64,000 nucleotides of DNA, from the IMG/VR virus record IMGVR_UViG_3300045538_000426, positions 58,970 to 122,969 of that record, one strand, 5' to 3'. The notes beneath the pieces were generated by a model that worked only from the letters and a program-made list of their open reading frames with translations, was not told the origin of the DNA and made no database searches. Numbering within the stretch: the stretch's first letter is position 1; each line of letters begins with the position of its first letter. The stretch is from a virus. The position numbers and the translations under genes were made by a program. Shown here in pieces: positions 8,675 through 17,832 of this stretch.

Positions 8675-10314
8675 TGATTTCTCTGGACGTAAAGTGGTCA
8701 GAGCCTTACCAGTTCAACACCGAACATGGCAAGTGGTGGAAACGTGATTGGATGATACCCTCGGATCATAGGTCTGAGTTCTTTGTGTATTGGAGGAGTA
8801 ACTCTTTTAAGTTGAAAGAACGGGGGTTCGGTGTTTTTAAGAAGGACGAGGAGTGGTATCTAAGTGAATCTAAGCCAGAAAAACACTTTTTCAAGGAATT
8901 CTCACATTTAACGCCGGTGGAGAAACCACGGGCTGATTTTTTTCTCATTCCATATAAAGTCAAGGATGAGTCATGTCTTCGTCCGTGGCAGGTAGGAGCG
9001 GTTGGCAAGATTTGTGCGGCGCTGGAAAAGTGGGGATGTGCGATAGACGGTTCGGACGTCGGAATAGGTAAAACTTATACGGCATGTGGTGTGGCAAGAG
9101 AACTTGAGATGGATATTTTAGTGGTATGCCCGAAAGCCGTCAAAGAGTCTTGGAGGAGGGTCATCAAGGACCATTTTAAAATGGCCGGACGGATGGTAGG
9201 TATCATCAACTACGAATTGCTGACACGAGGGAGGTCGGATTCTGAGATAGCGTCCTATGTTAGAAATAAAAAGACCCACGTTAATGAATTTATTTGGAAG
9301 ATTCCCAAAAACACATTGATAGTGTGGGATGAGAGTCAGAAGTTGAAGGGAAGCGCAACCAAAAACAGCAAAGTGTGTCTGTTAGCGTTGAAACAGGGTT
9401 ACAAAATGCTGTTTTGCAGTGCTACAAACGCCACGAACCCACTTGAATTGAGAACCGTCGGCATGTCTCTCAAACTCTTCGAGAATAACAAACAATATTA
9501 TCAGTGGTTGTATCTCCACGGAGTAAATAAGGGGAGATTTGGACTTGAATTCAACAATAATAAAGACGTATTGACGAAGTTGAACCGAGATATATTTGTA
9601 GACCGGGGAATCAGACTTACACGAGATACAATTCCAAACTTCCCAGAGAGTCAGATAACGGCTCAGTGTTATGACATGGAAGAAGAGAGTCAGAAAAAGA
9701 TAAATTCTTTATATGACGAGATGAAATCCGAATTAAAGCGGTTGACCAGCAAGGTGAAGAAAGAAGGGAAGGATAATACATCCCAACTCACCGCGATTTT
9801 ACGGGCGAGACAGAAGATAGAGTTGGTAAAGGTCCCATTGTTCATCGAAATGATAGAAGATGGTATTGAAAATGGTATGAGCGTGGTTGTTTTCGTGAAT
9901 TTTACCGATACAATTGAGGCTCTATCGAAGAGACTCAACACGAGATGTATCGTCAATGGTCAGGTGAAAGACAAGGAGAGGCAAGATAACATCGATAATT
10001 TCCAAGCCGATAAAGAACGAGTTATATTGGTAAATATCGCGGCAGGTGGCGCGGGATTAAGTTTACATGACCTGAATGGAAAATATCCTAGACTATCGAT
10101 CATTTCTCCGTCATACTCGGCCGTACAAATGAGACAGGCTACAGGACGAGTTTGGAGAGACAGTGCTAAAAGCAAGAGCATTCAGAATATTGTTTTCGTG
10201 GCGAATACGGTAGAGGTGCAGGTGTGTGAGGCTGTCAATAAGAAATTGGATAACTTGGATTTGCTCAACGATGGGGATATGGATAACTATGAAACCACAG
10301 GAAATAACAGTTAA
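8674..10314 (+). CDS. SNF2-like superfamily 2 DNA helicase/translocase
   Basis: 546 aa. Helicase motifs are visible in order: Q-like LRPWQVGAV near residue 97, Walker A SDVGIGKTYT near 127, motif Ia VVCPKAVKESW, Walker B variant VWDESQKLKG near 217, motif III FCSATNATNP near 248, motif IV/V VVFVNFTD ... NIAAGGAGLSL near 455 and motif VI RQATGRVWR near 490. DESQ in place of DEAH/DEGH is a variant also seen in phage SNF2 enzymes. A role like T4 UvsW (branch migration, recombination-dependent replication) is plausible. Confidence 0.88.
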   Translation: MISLDVKWSEPYQFNTEHGKWWKRDWMIPSDHRSEFFVYWRSNSFKLKERGFGVFKKDEEWYLSESKPEKHFFKEFSHLTPVEKPRADFFLIPYKVKDESCLRPWQVGAVGKICAALEKWGCAIDGSDVGIGKTYTACGVARELEMDILVVCPKAVKESWRRVIKDHFKMAGRMVGIINYELLTRGRSDSEIASYVRNKKTHVNEFIWKIPKNTLIVWDESQKLKGSATKNSKVCLLALKQGYKMLFCSATNATNPLELRTVGMSLKLFENNKQYYQWLYLHGVNKGRFGLEFNNNKDVLTKLNRDIFVDRGIRLTRDTIPNFPESQITAQCYDMEEESQKKINSLYDEMKSELKRLTSKVKKEGKDNTSQLTAILRARQKIELVKVPLFIEMIEDGIENGMSVVVFVNFTDTIEALSKRLNTRCIVNGQVKDKERQDNIDNFQADKERVILVNIAAGGAGLSLHDLNGKYPRLSIISPSYSAVQMRQATGRVWRDSAKSKSIQNIVFVANTVEVQVCEAVNKKLDNLDLLNDGDMDNYETTGNNS

Positions 10315-10594
10315 AAGCGCTGGTTGGTCACGAGTCATCATCATTGACAAGTCTCTCTTCGATGATGTTTACGTCGAGGCTTGTACTCAAGTAATTGAAT
10401 TGAATTTCAAGGAAAAGAATATGTTAGTGGCACCTTTCATAGAAGCATCTTTAAAGAATGGAAAACGATTTTTCATCTTCAATTCCTATAAGATATTATC
10501 AAACGCGGGGTATCATACTTTCGCTGAAAATCTCAGACGAAATGTAAAACAGAATATGTGCGTAGACTTGAAAAACGAACCTATTAGGGGATAA
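10289..10594 (+). CDS. Hypothetical protein, 101 aa
   Basis: The start at ATG 10289 overlaps the helicase end by 26 nt, and the stop shares a base with the next start. A hydrophobic strand SRVIIIDKSLF and a central helix are visible. Family not recognised. The packed context suggests co-translation with the helicase. Confidence 0.55.
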   Translation: MKPQEITVKSAGWSRVIIIDKSLFDDVYVEACTQVIELNFKEKNMLVAPFIEASLKNGKRFFIFNSYKILSNAGYHTFAENLRRNVKQNMCVDLKNEPIRG

Positions 10595-11304
10595 TGGAAC
10601 AAGAAAACACAGACAGTCTTCTACGGTCGCTCATGGAACAAGTTTCCAAGCTTTCAACGGAGGTGGCCGATCTCAAACGAGATATACCCACCAATGAGGA
10701 CGTCATCAAAGAGATATCAATAACGAAGAATGCCAATTTTAAGATACTTCCGTTTAGAACAAAGAGAAAACGAGGATTGGGCGCATCGCCGTTGTTGGAA
10801 TCGGAGATAAGAGAAGCGCAATCGAAGTCAAAGAGCGCCGCACAGGCAGCGAAACATCTTAACGTATCGTTTGTCACGTATAAGAAGTATGCAACTCTCT
10901 ACGGAATACACTCTACGTTTTCAAACCGATGTGGGAAGGGAGTTCCGAAGCCCAAGAATCCTAACTACGGAAAATATCCGTTGAATGATATACTAGAAGG
11001 AAAATTTCCAGAATATCCACTTTGGAAATTGAAAGACAGGTTGATTAGGGCCGGGCTCAAACAGCCCCTCTGTGAGTTGTGTGGATATTCTGAACGCAGA
11101 ATTACCGACGGTAAGATACCGTTGCTTCTGGTTTTTGAGGATGATAATCCGAAAAATCACAAACTTCTAAATATTAAAGTTTATTGTTATAATTGTTCCT
11201 TCACCGCTGGTAAAATATGGGTCAAGATAAAAGACAGAACCCGTTGGATAAACGACCCGGATAGACTACAGGGTTCAAAATACGACACGGAACAAAGATT
11301 TTAA
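10594..11304 (+). CDS. HTH plus degenerate HNH-like zinc-finger protein
   Basis: 236 aa. Residues 1-30 are a short coiled coil, residues ~65-105 contain a helix-turn-helix-like AAQAAKHLNVSFVTYKKYA, and residues ~160-205 hold CELCGYSERR ... VYCYNCSF, a CxxC...CxxC zinc-binding frame like that of HNH endonucleases. The catalytic DH of HNH is replaced by VFEDD, so nuclease activity is doubtful. It may be a DNA-binding descendant of a homing endonuclease. Confidence 0.65.
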   Translation: MEQENTDSLLRSLMEQVSKLSTEVADLKRDIPTNEDVIKEISITKNANFKILPFRTKRKRGLGASPLLESEIREAQSKSKSAAQAAKHLNVSFVTYKKYATLYGIHSTFSNRCGKGVPKPKNPNYGKYPLNDILEGKFPEYPLWKLKDRLIRAGLKQPLCELCGYSERRITDGKIPLLLVFEDDNPKNHKLLNIKVYCYNCSFTAGKIWVKIKDRTRWINDPDRLQGSKYDTEQRF

Positions 11305-11324
11305 GTGTTATTGAAACCGACTTC

Positions 11325-11332
11325 TATTTATC
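11325..11332 (+). promoter_or_regulatory. Late-type promoter box TATTTATC
   Basis: TATTTATC, one base from TATTTATA, ends 6 nt before the ATG at 11339. The spacing is identical to the box at 3961. Confidence 0.55.
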
Positions 11333-11338
11333 CTATAG

Positions 11339-11860
11339 ATGGATAACGGAGTAAATCACATTTTAAATGTTACCGGCGTTTTAAAAAACTTCGGTATCGC
11401 CAAGAAGATATCTGCCTCCGAATTGCGGAAAATAAAGAAACGTGCAAAAGACGCATGTTCTTCGTCGGACGATTATACTGAATTGCTTAAGTCGGAGATA
11501 TTGAAATACACGGATGATTATGTAAAGCGGAATAAGATTCCGGGGTTAATCACGTCGAAGGGAAATGGACTTAAAAACTTCAACATCAAGGATAAAGCAT
11601 ACGCAAAGATTTATAATGAGGCTGCCCAGATGGCTAAGGGGTTGTTGGCCGGCAGAACTCTCTCGAAGAAAGAGTTGACTTTTTTTATAATGTCTCTTGT
11701 AGGGGCGTTAAATCTCACTCAAGAAGATTTTGATGCTTTTAATAAAGAAATAAGAGAGAGTGCTGATTTCGAAGAATCCGATGAATCCGATGAATGGGGT
11801 GGATTTGGAGAGTATGGGTCGGACGACGATGATGACGATGGGCCAGAACAAAATGCGTGA
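11339..11860 (+). CDS. Hypothetical protein with acidic tail, 173 aa
   Basis: Helical protein with a basic N-terminal half and a strongly acidic C-terminal tail (residues ~140-173, runs of Asp/Glu). A late-type box sits 6 nt before its ATG and fibre genes follow, so it may be a scaffold-like or virion protein. The charge split is reminiscent of scaffolding or internal head proteins, but this is inference. Confidence 0.6.
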   Translation: MDNGVNHILNVTGVLKNFGIAKKISASELRKIKKRAKDACSSSDDYTELLKSEILKYTDDYVKRNKIPGLITSKGNGLKNFNIKDKAYAKIYNEAAQMAKGLLAGRTLSKKELTFFIMSLVGALNLTQEDFDAFNKEIRESADFEESDESDEWGGFGEYGSDDDDDDGPEQNA

Positions 11861-11926
11861 TTGGAGTAAGTGTCCAATGTGGTGAACAATGATTTAATTA
11901 TTGTTGGTTAAAGTGCATCTTCCGTA

Positions 11927-11934
11927 TATTTATA
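11927..11934 (+). promoter_or_regulatory. Late-type promoter box TATTTATA
   Basis: TATTTATA ends 7 nt before the ATG at 11942, the first large fibre gene. It lies in a short noncoding gap. Confidence 0.65.
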
Positions 11935-11941
11935 GTGGAAT

Positions 11942-13780
11942 ATGGCACTCAAAGTCAAGATCAGTGAATTTGTCTCCGCATCCTTTGTCTCGGGAAGCGA
12001 CTTGATTCCAATTGTCCGATACGAATCCGGCAGTTACAGTAACAAGAAGACTGATTTATCTGCTGTGAAGGATTGGTTAGTCACATCCGTGCCAATCGGA
12101 ATACCCGCAGATGGTGTTTATACTGATGGGTTTTTTGATACGTTCACGAATACCACTCGGATTTCCGATGCCATCGATGATATAAGCGAAGCCTTTCTCG
12201 ATTTGGCACCAGTAAAAGCCGGATTGCTCACGGGAACAAACCTATCCATCTCGGGTGTAACGGAATATTCTGCTTATCTTGCATCGGGACTAAATTCCCA
12301 TTGGTATAGCGGGTCTATATCCGCTGGAAGTCAAGTTTCTAAGTTTGTTAATGGTACCGCTTTGACGTTGTCGACCACGGGCTCTGGGCAATCTTCGCCG
12401 ATGAATTTCCGTTCGGGAAAATACAGCGACTTCTCCTCTTTAACGGGGGGAGTCACCGCCAGTTTCTCCACTGGAAGTAACGCGGTAGTTCAAGCATCGA
12501 GTGCATCTATATTAAACTCCACGGCATCGGTTGTATCAAGTAGTTTGGCGATTGGAACTGGAATACTACCATCCACCTATATAAATGGAACTTCCCGATA
12601 TAATACATTCTGGACGCAAACATCAGCGTCCGTAAAACACACACTTTCTGTCACTGGTTCTTCTACCTACCGAGTCACCGCCGATAATGGTGCCGGAACC
12701 ACTAACGGATATACGATTTGGTTTGCTACAAATACGGGCAATGATTATCCCAATCAAACTGTTTCAGCGACCGCTAGTGTGTCAACTGTTAATTTGAAAT
12801 ACATTAGCGGCATGGCATATCTATCCGGGTCCTCGACGGTACAAGTTAGGCTGAATGCTAATAATTTACATAATCCGGTATACAATTCAACTCCCATATC
12901 GTTTGCATTCTCAAACCCAACGATAGGATCGATATCGGCCACAGGAAGCACGTCTACACCGGCGCATGGTGACCAGTTGGCTATAACAACCTCGTTGAAT
13001 GTCACCACCGCGAATCAAGTTTCTTCTACACCTTGGACGACGAATCCAACCTTTGTAGTCACCGCCACGAAACCGGGAAAATCAAATGTGACATCTGGAA
13101 CAGTGACGGTTTATTCCCGTCCGGTTAACACTTATTCAAATCCGTCGTCGGGAACCACAAACGCGGCCAACACCATAACAGAACTGTTCTTGGATGAATA
13201 TTATAGAATAGGAAATTTGAAAAGCGGTTCGACGTCAACATATACGACGAATTTCCCATCTTCATCGAACCTACAGACATCAGTTTCCAGCGCAGATAAT
13301 GCTCATTTACAGGTTCAGAACGGTAGATTGATAGCTGCTGGAAGCGGAGATTACAGTGGATTTACACCGGGTGCTTCCGCTGGTGGATATGCTAATTATT
13401 TCCGTAGATTAGACATTCTCTCCGATAACGTTGAGAGTGGACAGTTGACTATGTCATTCTCCGGATTCTCAACGGTTGAGGCGTGGGGTTCGTCTACCGG
13501 AGTCGGTCCAGAAGTAGCGATTGTATTGTCATCCAGCATAGCCTCCAATCTAACCGCGAGTAGTATATTCGATTTGGGATTGGGCACTGGTCTATATTCG
13601 GGAACAAACGTAACCGGTTCTCAGAACGCGGCTAATTCATCATTGGGTTCCGGTCGAGTTTATTGGGCTCTGCCATTGGGAACAAACACCGGCCCAGCAA
13701 CAACAAATCATCTCGTTTTATGGATACGTTACAAGAACGCATCCACTAATTATATAGACGACCTGACTTTCAAAGTTTAA
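11942..13780 (+). CDS. Tail fibre / virion surface protein, 612 aa
   Basis: Ser/Thr/Gly/Asn-rich beta protein typical of phage fibres. The first ~50 residues (MALKVKISEFVSASFVSGSD then a short turn) are clearly related to the N-termini of the fibres at 17833 and 39960, so they probably form the common attachment domain. Residues ~190-400 look like repeated beta-sandwich (Ig-like) modules with TV/VT strands. Residues ~440-612 form a distinct C-terminal domain, probably receptor-binding. It is followed 9 nt later by the next fibre. Confidence 0.75.
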   Translation: MALKVKISEFVSASFVSGSDLIPIVRYESGSYSNKKTDLSAVKDWLVTSVPIGIPADGVYTDGFFDTFTNTTRISDAIDDISEAFLDLAPVKAGLLTGTNLSISGVTEYSAYLASGLNSHWYSGSISAGSQVSKFVNGTALTLSTTGSGQSSPMNFRSGKYSDFSSLTGGVTASFSTGSNAVVQASSASILNSTASVVSSSLAIGTGILPSTYINGTSRYNTFWTQTSASVKHTLSVTGSSTYRVTADNGAGTTNGYTIWFATNTGNDYPNQTVSATASVSTVNLKYISGMAYLSGSSTVQVRLNANNLHNPVYNSTPISFAFSNPTIGSISATGSTSTPAHGDQLAITTSLNVTTANQVSSTPWTTNPTFVVTATKPGKSNVTSGTVTVYSRPVNTYSNPSSGTTNAANTITELFLDEYYRIGNLKSGSTSTYTTNFPSSSNLQTSVSSADNAHLQVQNGRLIAAGSGDYSGFTPGASAGGYANYFRRLDILSDNVESGQLTMSFSGFSTVEAWGSSTGVGPEVAIVLSSSIASNLTASSIFDLGLGTGLYSGTNVTGSQNAANSSLGSGRVYWALPLGTNTGPATTNHLVLWIRYKNASTNYIDDLTFKV

Positions 13781-13789
13781 TTCGTAAGT

Positions 13790-16700
13790 ATGTCACTTAA
13801 CAAAACAGACCTGGCCTTTAAGAAGCTGATAAACCGTCAGTTTACTACACCAAATCGTGCGTTCTATCAAGAGGTCGGTGCTAATACTCTTGAGATAGAT
13901 TCTGGGATGGTTTATACAAGCCCGATACCCACCTCAAGGGCCGAGGCTATATCCGCGAGTGTGGTGAGAGTAGTAAAATGTGCATTAACTAAAGATTACA
14001 GTGGAACCGTATCCACTTCATCTTACTATATGATTTCCGGCAGCGGATACTCTGTAGACGCAAGCAACTATAACGCTAATTTCACATCATTGGGCGCTAA
14101 CTTCTTCGTGATAAGTAGTTCATACGTTCAGAGGAATTTTTTAAGTGAAAAATACGGAAGTCAATATGCCGTGGAAGTGAGAGATAGTTCCGGTACACAA
14201 CTGTCATCGGATTCTTCTATAAATTGGTATTTCGACTACAAAAGTGGTGTGTTACACGTAGCTGACCCGTCACCGTCGACTTTGCCGTATTCTATAACAG
14301 CGTCTCAATACATTGGTTCGTTTTTGAGTGACTCGTCGCTGAACGGTAACGTAGGTACTCCCGAAATGTACGGAGCGGTTGGAGACGGAACCACTGATGA
14401 TTTCTTGGCATTTAAGCATGCTTTGGTGAGTCATAGTATAGTAGAATTGGGTGCTAAGACTTACGCCGTCCGTGGTTACATCGGTATGCCTTCTAACAGA
14501 TCCCTCGTTGGAAAAGGAAAGGATAGATCTGTAATTAAATTGATGGATAATTCACCGTATGGATATGGTTCACAGATATATGTGATTCAAAACACGGTGA
14601 TGCAAGATGATGTTTATTGGACCGGTTCTTCGGTAGGAACATCCACCGGAACAGGATCAATCGTGGTCGACTACAGAGACACGTCTGTAAGAGATCAATC
14701 ACCGTCAAGTCCATATTACCAACAGTCACAGGCACAAGCTTTTGCTGGTATGGGTTACTGGCAACATGACACGAGTGTAGCGAAAATCGGCGCACGTAGA
14801 AACGTTTTGATCGAAGGATTGACGGTCGATTGTAATTTTGATTATCAGGCTAGACACGGAAGCATAAATCATTCCGACAACCCATATTCGGCGTCCAGAG
14901 TCGCGGGTGGATATTATTACATACCGGATTACAGAGAAAGAGTCCGCCCTACCATCCACGCTATAGTGTTGAATGGAGAGAATATCGTAGTCAAGGATGT
15001 CAAAATTGTAAATTATGGATACGGCGTGGCTTATGCTACATCGGGCCCACTGAACTACGCGGACTCAGCCACGTTGCCGGTTTATAACGAAAACTTTCCG
15101 CTTTTGATAAATGGTGACATCAGTGTAGATTACACGTCTTCAACTCACCACCGTCCATCGGATCAAGCAGGCCTTTCGCTTTTCCGTGGAAACTACGCTA
15201 TTGATTGCGAAGTTTTGGATATTGCTAATGTAAATTTGATGAATCCGTTCTCGAATACAACGGCCATCTATGTAACAAATCAATCGTTGAACACCAGCAA
15301 TGGACAAAGCAGTTTTTCTTCCGAGGGTGGAATTTTCAATTGCGTGGTCGATCCTGGTCGCAGAATAAAGACTCCGACTGCGAGTTTGTGGAGTGGTTCT
15401 TATTTGGATAGTTATAGTTACGTAAGTTCAAGTTTAAAACAATCCGCAGCAACTTTAGCCGAGTGGTTGTATACATCACAGGGATCTTTGACTGGATCGA
15501 ATGGAGATATAGCTATATCAGAGGGTTCTCCTGCGGGAGCTTACACCTCACATATGAGGAAGGTGAGTGGAAGTTGGAAACCTATTGGATCTGGTTACGC
15601 TGTTCAGGAACATTATGTCCATGCATTCTCCGGATACAGAGTGTTTAATAGCTTAGCGAGAAATGCGGAGACAGGATTTTATCTGGATAGTTGGAGAAAC
15701 AACGCGTTCGTTGAAAACAATCAGTTCGTCGACGTTTCGAGTGGATTTAGAACCGTGGTATCTGACATCATATTGACATCCAGTTATAAAAACGTAGTCA
15801 TTAAAGATAATTATGTTAAATTGACTGATCAGAGCAGAGCTTATGTCTATGGTCACGGTGCAATATTCTATGGAGCCGGCATGGCAACAGCAGATGGTTC
15901 TTCGTTAAGACACATAGATAATTTGACGATTGAAAACAATTTATTCGAATTGCCGATATCCGGAAGCACAGACGTATATGGTTCAGGTAATGTGGTGTTT
16001 AGGACGTATCCGAGATACGCTGGAATTTGGTTTGGTTCGGAAACCTCACTTTCCGGTTCATCACAACGGAAACATCGTTCGGTTTCTGTAAAAAACAACC
16101 ATTTCTCAAACTGGAATCCGGTCAGGTCTCGACTCGAATCTACTGAAGCGTTTGGGTATAATTTACCAATTTGGTTCGCATACAGCACGTCTTCATTAGA
16201 AGCTGATATAGATGACCCGGCAGCAGGACCGTTTCCATTGTCGATAAACAAGTTCAAGACGAATTTTTTACCTAACTATAACATTTCGGAAAACACCTAT
16301 AGTGATGCAATTTATCCAGCTACATCGTCTCTGGTCCCAATCATCGTTTCGCTGCAAGGCAACGGTAATACATTTTATTATCCAATTGATCAAGTAAGCA
16401 AGCTTGCCACTTTTACCGCGACGAGTGGAAGTATAGGAATATTATTTGCAACCGGAAGTTTATATGGAACAGCGAGTTATTCTCTGAATGGAAGCGGCGG
16501 TTCCTCAACCGGATTCCAACCTTGGTCGTCCGGTTCAATGACAATTGAAATGGACGGTTCGGGGAACCTCCAAGATGAAGATGGAAACCCAATTGAATCG
16601 GAAGAATCCTCCTCTTTCATAACCTATGCCGGATCTGTATCTATCGGAACGACCGCTTCGGCAGCTGGATATTCATTGTATGTAAGTCGTTCAATTAAAA

Positions 16701-17785
16701 TAGACGGTGAGTTAAGTCAAGGAACGGCCTCGATTGCATTTGGAAACTGGTCCCACGCAGAAGGAGATCTTACTTATGCTGGAGGAATAGCAGCTCACGC
16801 TGAAGGATATAACACTAATTCTAGTGGAAGTTATTCTCACTCTGAAGGTGGACTCACTCATGCTAGCGGATTATATGCCCATTCTGAGGGTTCATATACG
16901 TCGGCAAGCAACTACGCAGCTCACGCTGAAGGATATAACACTATTGCAAGTGGTCAACAGAGTCATGCTGAAGGATCTTCCACATTGGCGTCTGGTAATG
17001 GTTCTCATTCTGAGGGACAGCACACCACGGCAAGCGCACATTACCAACACGTATCTGGAAAATACAATGTAGCCAGTTCCAACAATGACGACCTCTTCAT
17101 CATCGGATCAGGAACAGAAAATTCACGACGGTCTAATATAATGGTTGTAAATAGAAAAACTGTATATCTTAATAACGGCGGCTATGTATCAGGTAGTGGA
17201 TTCAATATTGTTTCCGGAAGTTCTTTGTGTGTTAACACAACAGAGTCTTTCTTTGACAGAACATATTGGAGCGCTTCACTGTCTGTTGGCGGAGGGGTAA
17301 TTGTAAAGAATGGTATATTATTGGTGACTGGTTCCGAATCTAACGGCGGTGGAAACAACGCCGGAAGTATTTTTGTTAAAGGTTGTGAAGATGCTCCGTT
17401 TTTGACATTGGGTTCAAAGAACGACGGAGCATCCTCTGTTCAGAAATATGGACTTATTCAATCGTCCGGAAAAAGACTGTGGTTAGCCGCTGGAACATCA
17501 GCTGGCATCTTATGTATAGGACCTGATGACGAAAACAATGCCACATCAATTGGAACCACGCCAGACAGTGATTATACACTTAATATAGGTCCTGGAGCAG
17601 GAACATATGCTTTGAGAGTGCAGGGTGGTATATCCTCAAGTTTCTTCAAGACTCCGGCGAGCAGTTCTGTGGTTGTGAATGTCACCGGTTCTATGTTCTA
17701 TAGCGGAAGTAATTTGTTCATATTTACTGGAAACGGATCTGCTGGAGGATTGGTTGGATGGAAAACCGCTTCACTAGGCGGATAA
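13790..17785 (+). CDS. Tail spike/fibre with pectate-lyase-like beta helix
   Basis: 1331 aa. Residues ~195-260 show the Pectate_lyase_3 entry motif EMYGAVGDGTTDDFLAF and later SLVGKGKDRSVIKL. These introduce a right-handed beta helix of ~600 residues, the fold of depolymerising tail spikes. Residues ~975-1090 contain ~8 repeats of the S/AHAEG type separated by ~14 residues, resembling YadA-type trimeric head repeats. The last ~40 residues (VTGSMFYSGSNLF ... GLVGWK) recur at the C-terminus of the next gene. It probably binds or trims host surface polysaccharide. Confidence 0.82.
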   Translation: MSLNKTDLAFKKLINRQFTTPNRAFYQEVGANTLEIDSGMVYTSPIPTSRAEAISASVVRVVKCALTKDYSGTVSTSSYYMISGSGYSVDASNYNANFTSLGANFFVISSSYVQRNFLSEKYGSQYAVEVRDSSGTQLSSDSSINWYFDYKSGVLHVADPSPSTLPYSITASQYIGSFLSDSSLNGNVGTPEMYGAVGDGTTDDFLAFKHALVSHSIVELGAKTYAVRGYIGMPSNRSLVGKGKDRSVIKLMDNSPYGYGSQIYVIQNTVMQDDVYWTGSSVGTSTGTGSIVVDYRDTSVRDQSPSSPYYQQSQAQAFAGMGYWQHDTSVAKIGARRNVLIEGLTVDCNFDYQARHGSINHSDNPYSASRVAGGYYYIPDYRERVRPTIHAIVLNGENIVVKDVKIVNYGYGVAYATSGPLNYADSATLPVYNENFPLLINGDISVDYTSSTHHRPSDQAGLSLFRGNYAIDCEVLDIANVNLMNPFSNTTAIYVTNQSLNTSNGQSSFSSEGGIFNCVVDPGRRIKTPTASLWSGSYLDSYSYVSSSLKQSAATLAEWLYTSQGSLTGSNGDIAISEGSPAGAYTSHMRKVSGSWKPIGSGYAVQEHYVHAFSGYRVFNSLARNAETGFYLDSWRNNAFVENNQFVDVSSGFRTVVSDIILTSSYKNVVIKDNYVKLTDQSRAYVYGHGAIFYGAGMATADGSSLRHIDNLTIENNLFELPISGSTDVYGSGNVVFRTYPRYAGIWFGSETSLSGSSQRKHRSVSVKNNHFSNWNPVRSRLESTEAFGYNLPIWFAYSTSSLEADIDDPAAGPFPLSINKFKTNFLPNYNISENTYSDAIYPATSSLVPIIVSLQGNGNTFYYPIDQVSKLATFTATSGSIGILFATGSLYGTASYSLNGSGGSSTGFQPWSSGSMTIEMDGSGNLQDEDGNPIESEESSSFITYAGSVSIGTTASAAGYSLYVSRSIKIDGELSQGTASIAFGNWSHAEGDLTYAGGIAAHAEGYNTNSSGSYSHSEGGLTHASGLYAHSEGSYTSASNYAAHAEGYNTIASGQQSHAEGSSTLASGNGSHSEGQHTTASAHYQHVSGKYNVASSNNDDLFIIGSGTENSRRSNIMVVNRKTVYLNNGGYVSGSGFNIVSGSSLCVNTTESFFDRTYWSASLSVGGGVIVKNGILLVTGSESNGGGNNAGSIFVKGCEDAPFLTLGSKNDGASSVQKYGLIQSSGKRLWLAAGTSAGILCIGPDDENNATSIGTTPDSDYTLNIGPGAGTYALRVQGGISSSFFKTPASSSVVVNVTGSMFYSGSNLFIFTGNGSAGGLVGWKTASLGG

Positions 17786-17811
17786 AACAGTCGAAATCAA
17801 AAAACAATCAA

Positions 17812-17819
17812 TATTTATA
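17812..17819 (+). promoter_or_regulatory. Late-type promoter box TATTTATA
   Basis: TATTTATA lies 13 nt before the ATG at 17833, in the 47-nt gap between two fibre genes. Confidence 0.55.
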
Positions 17820-17832
17820 GGAAAGATAATTT

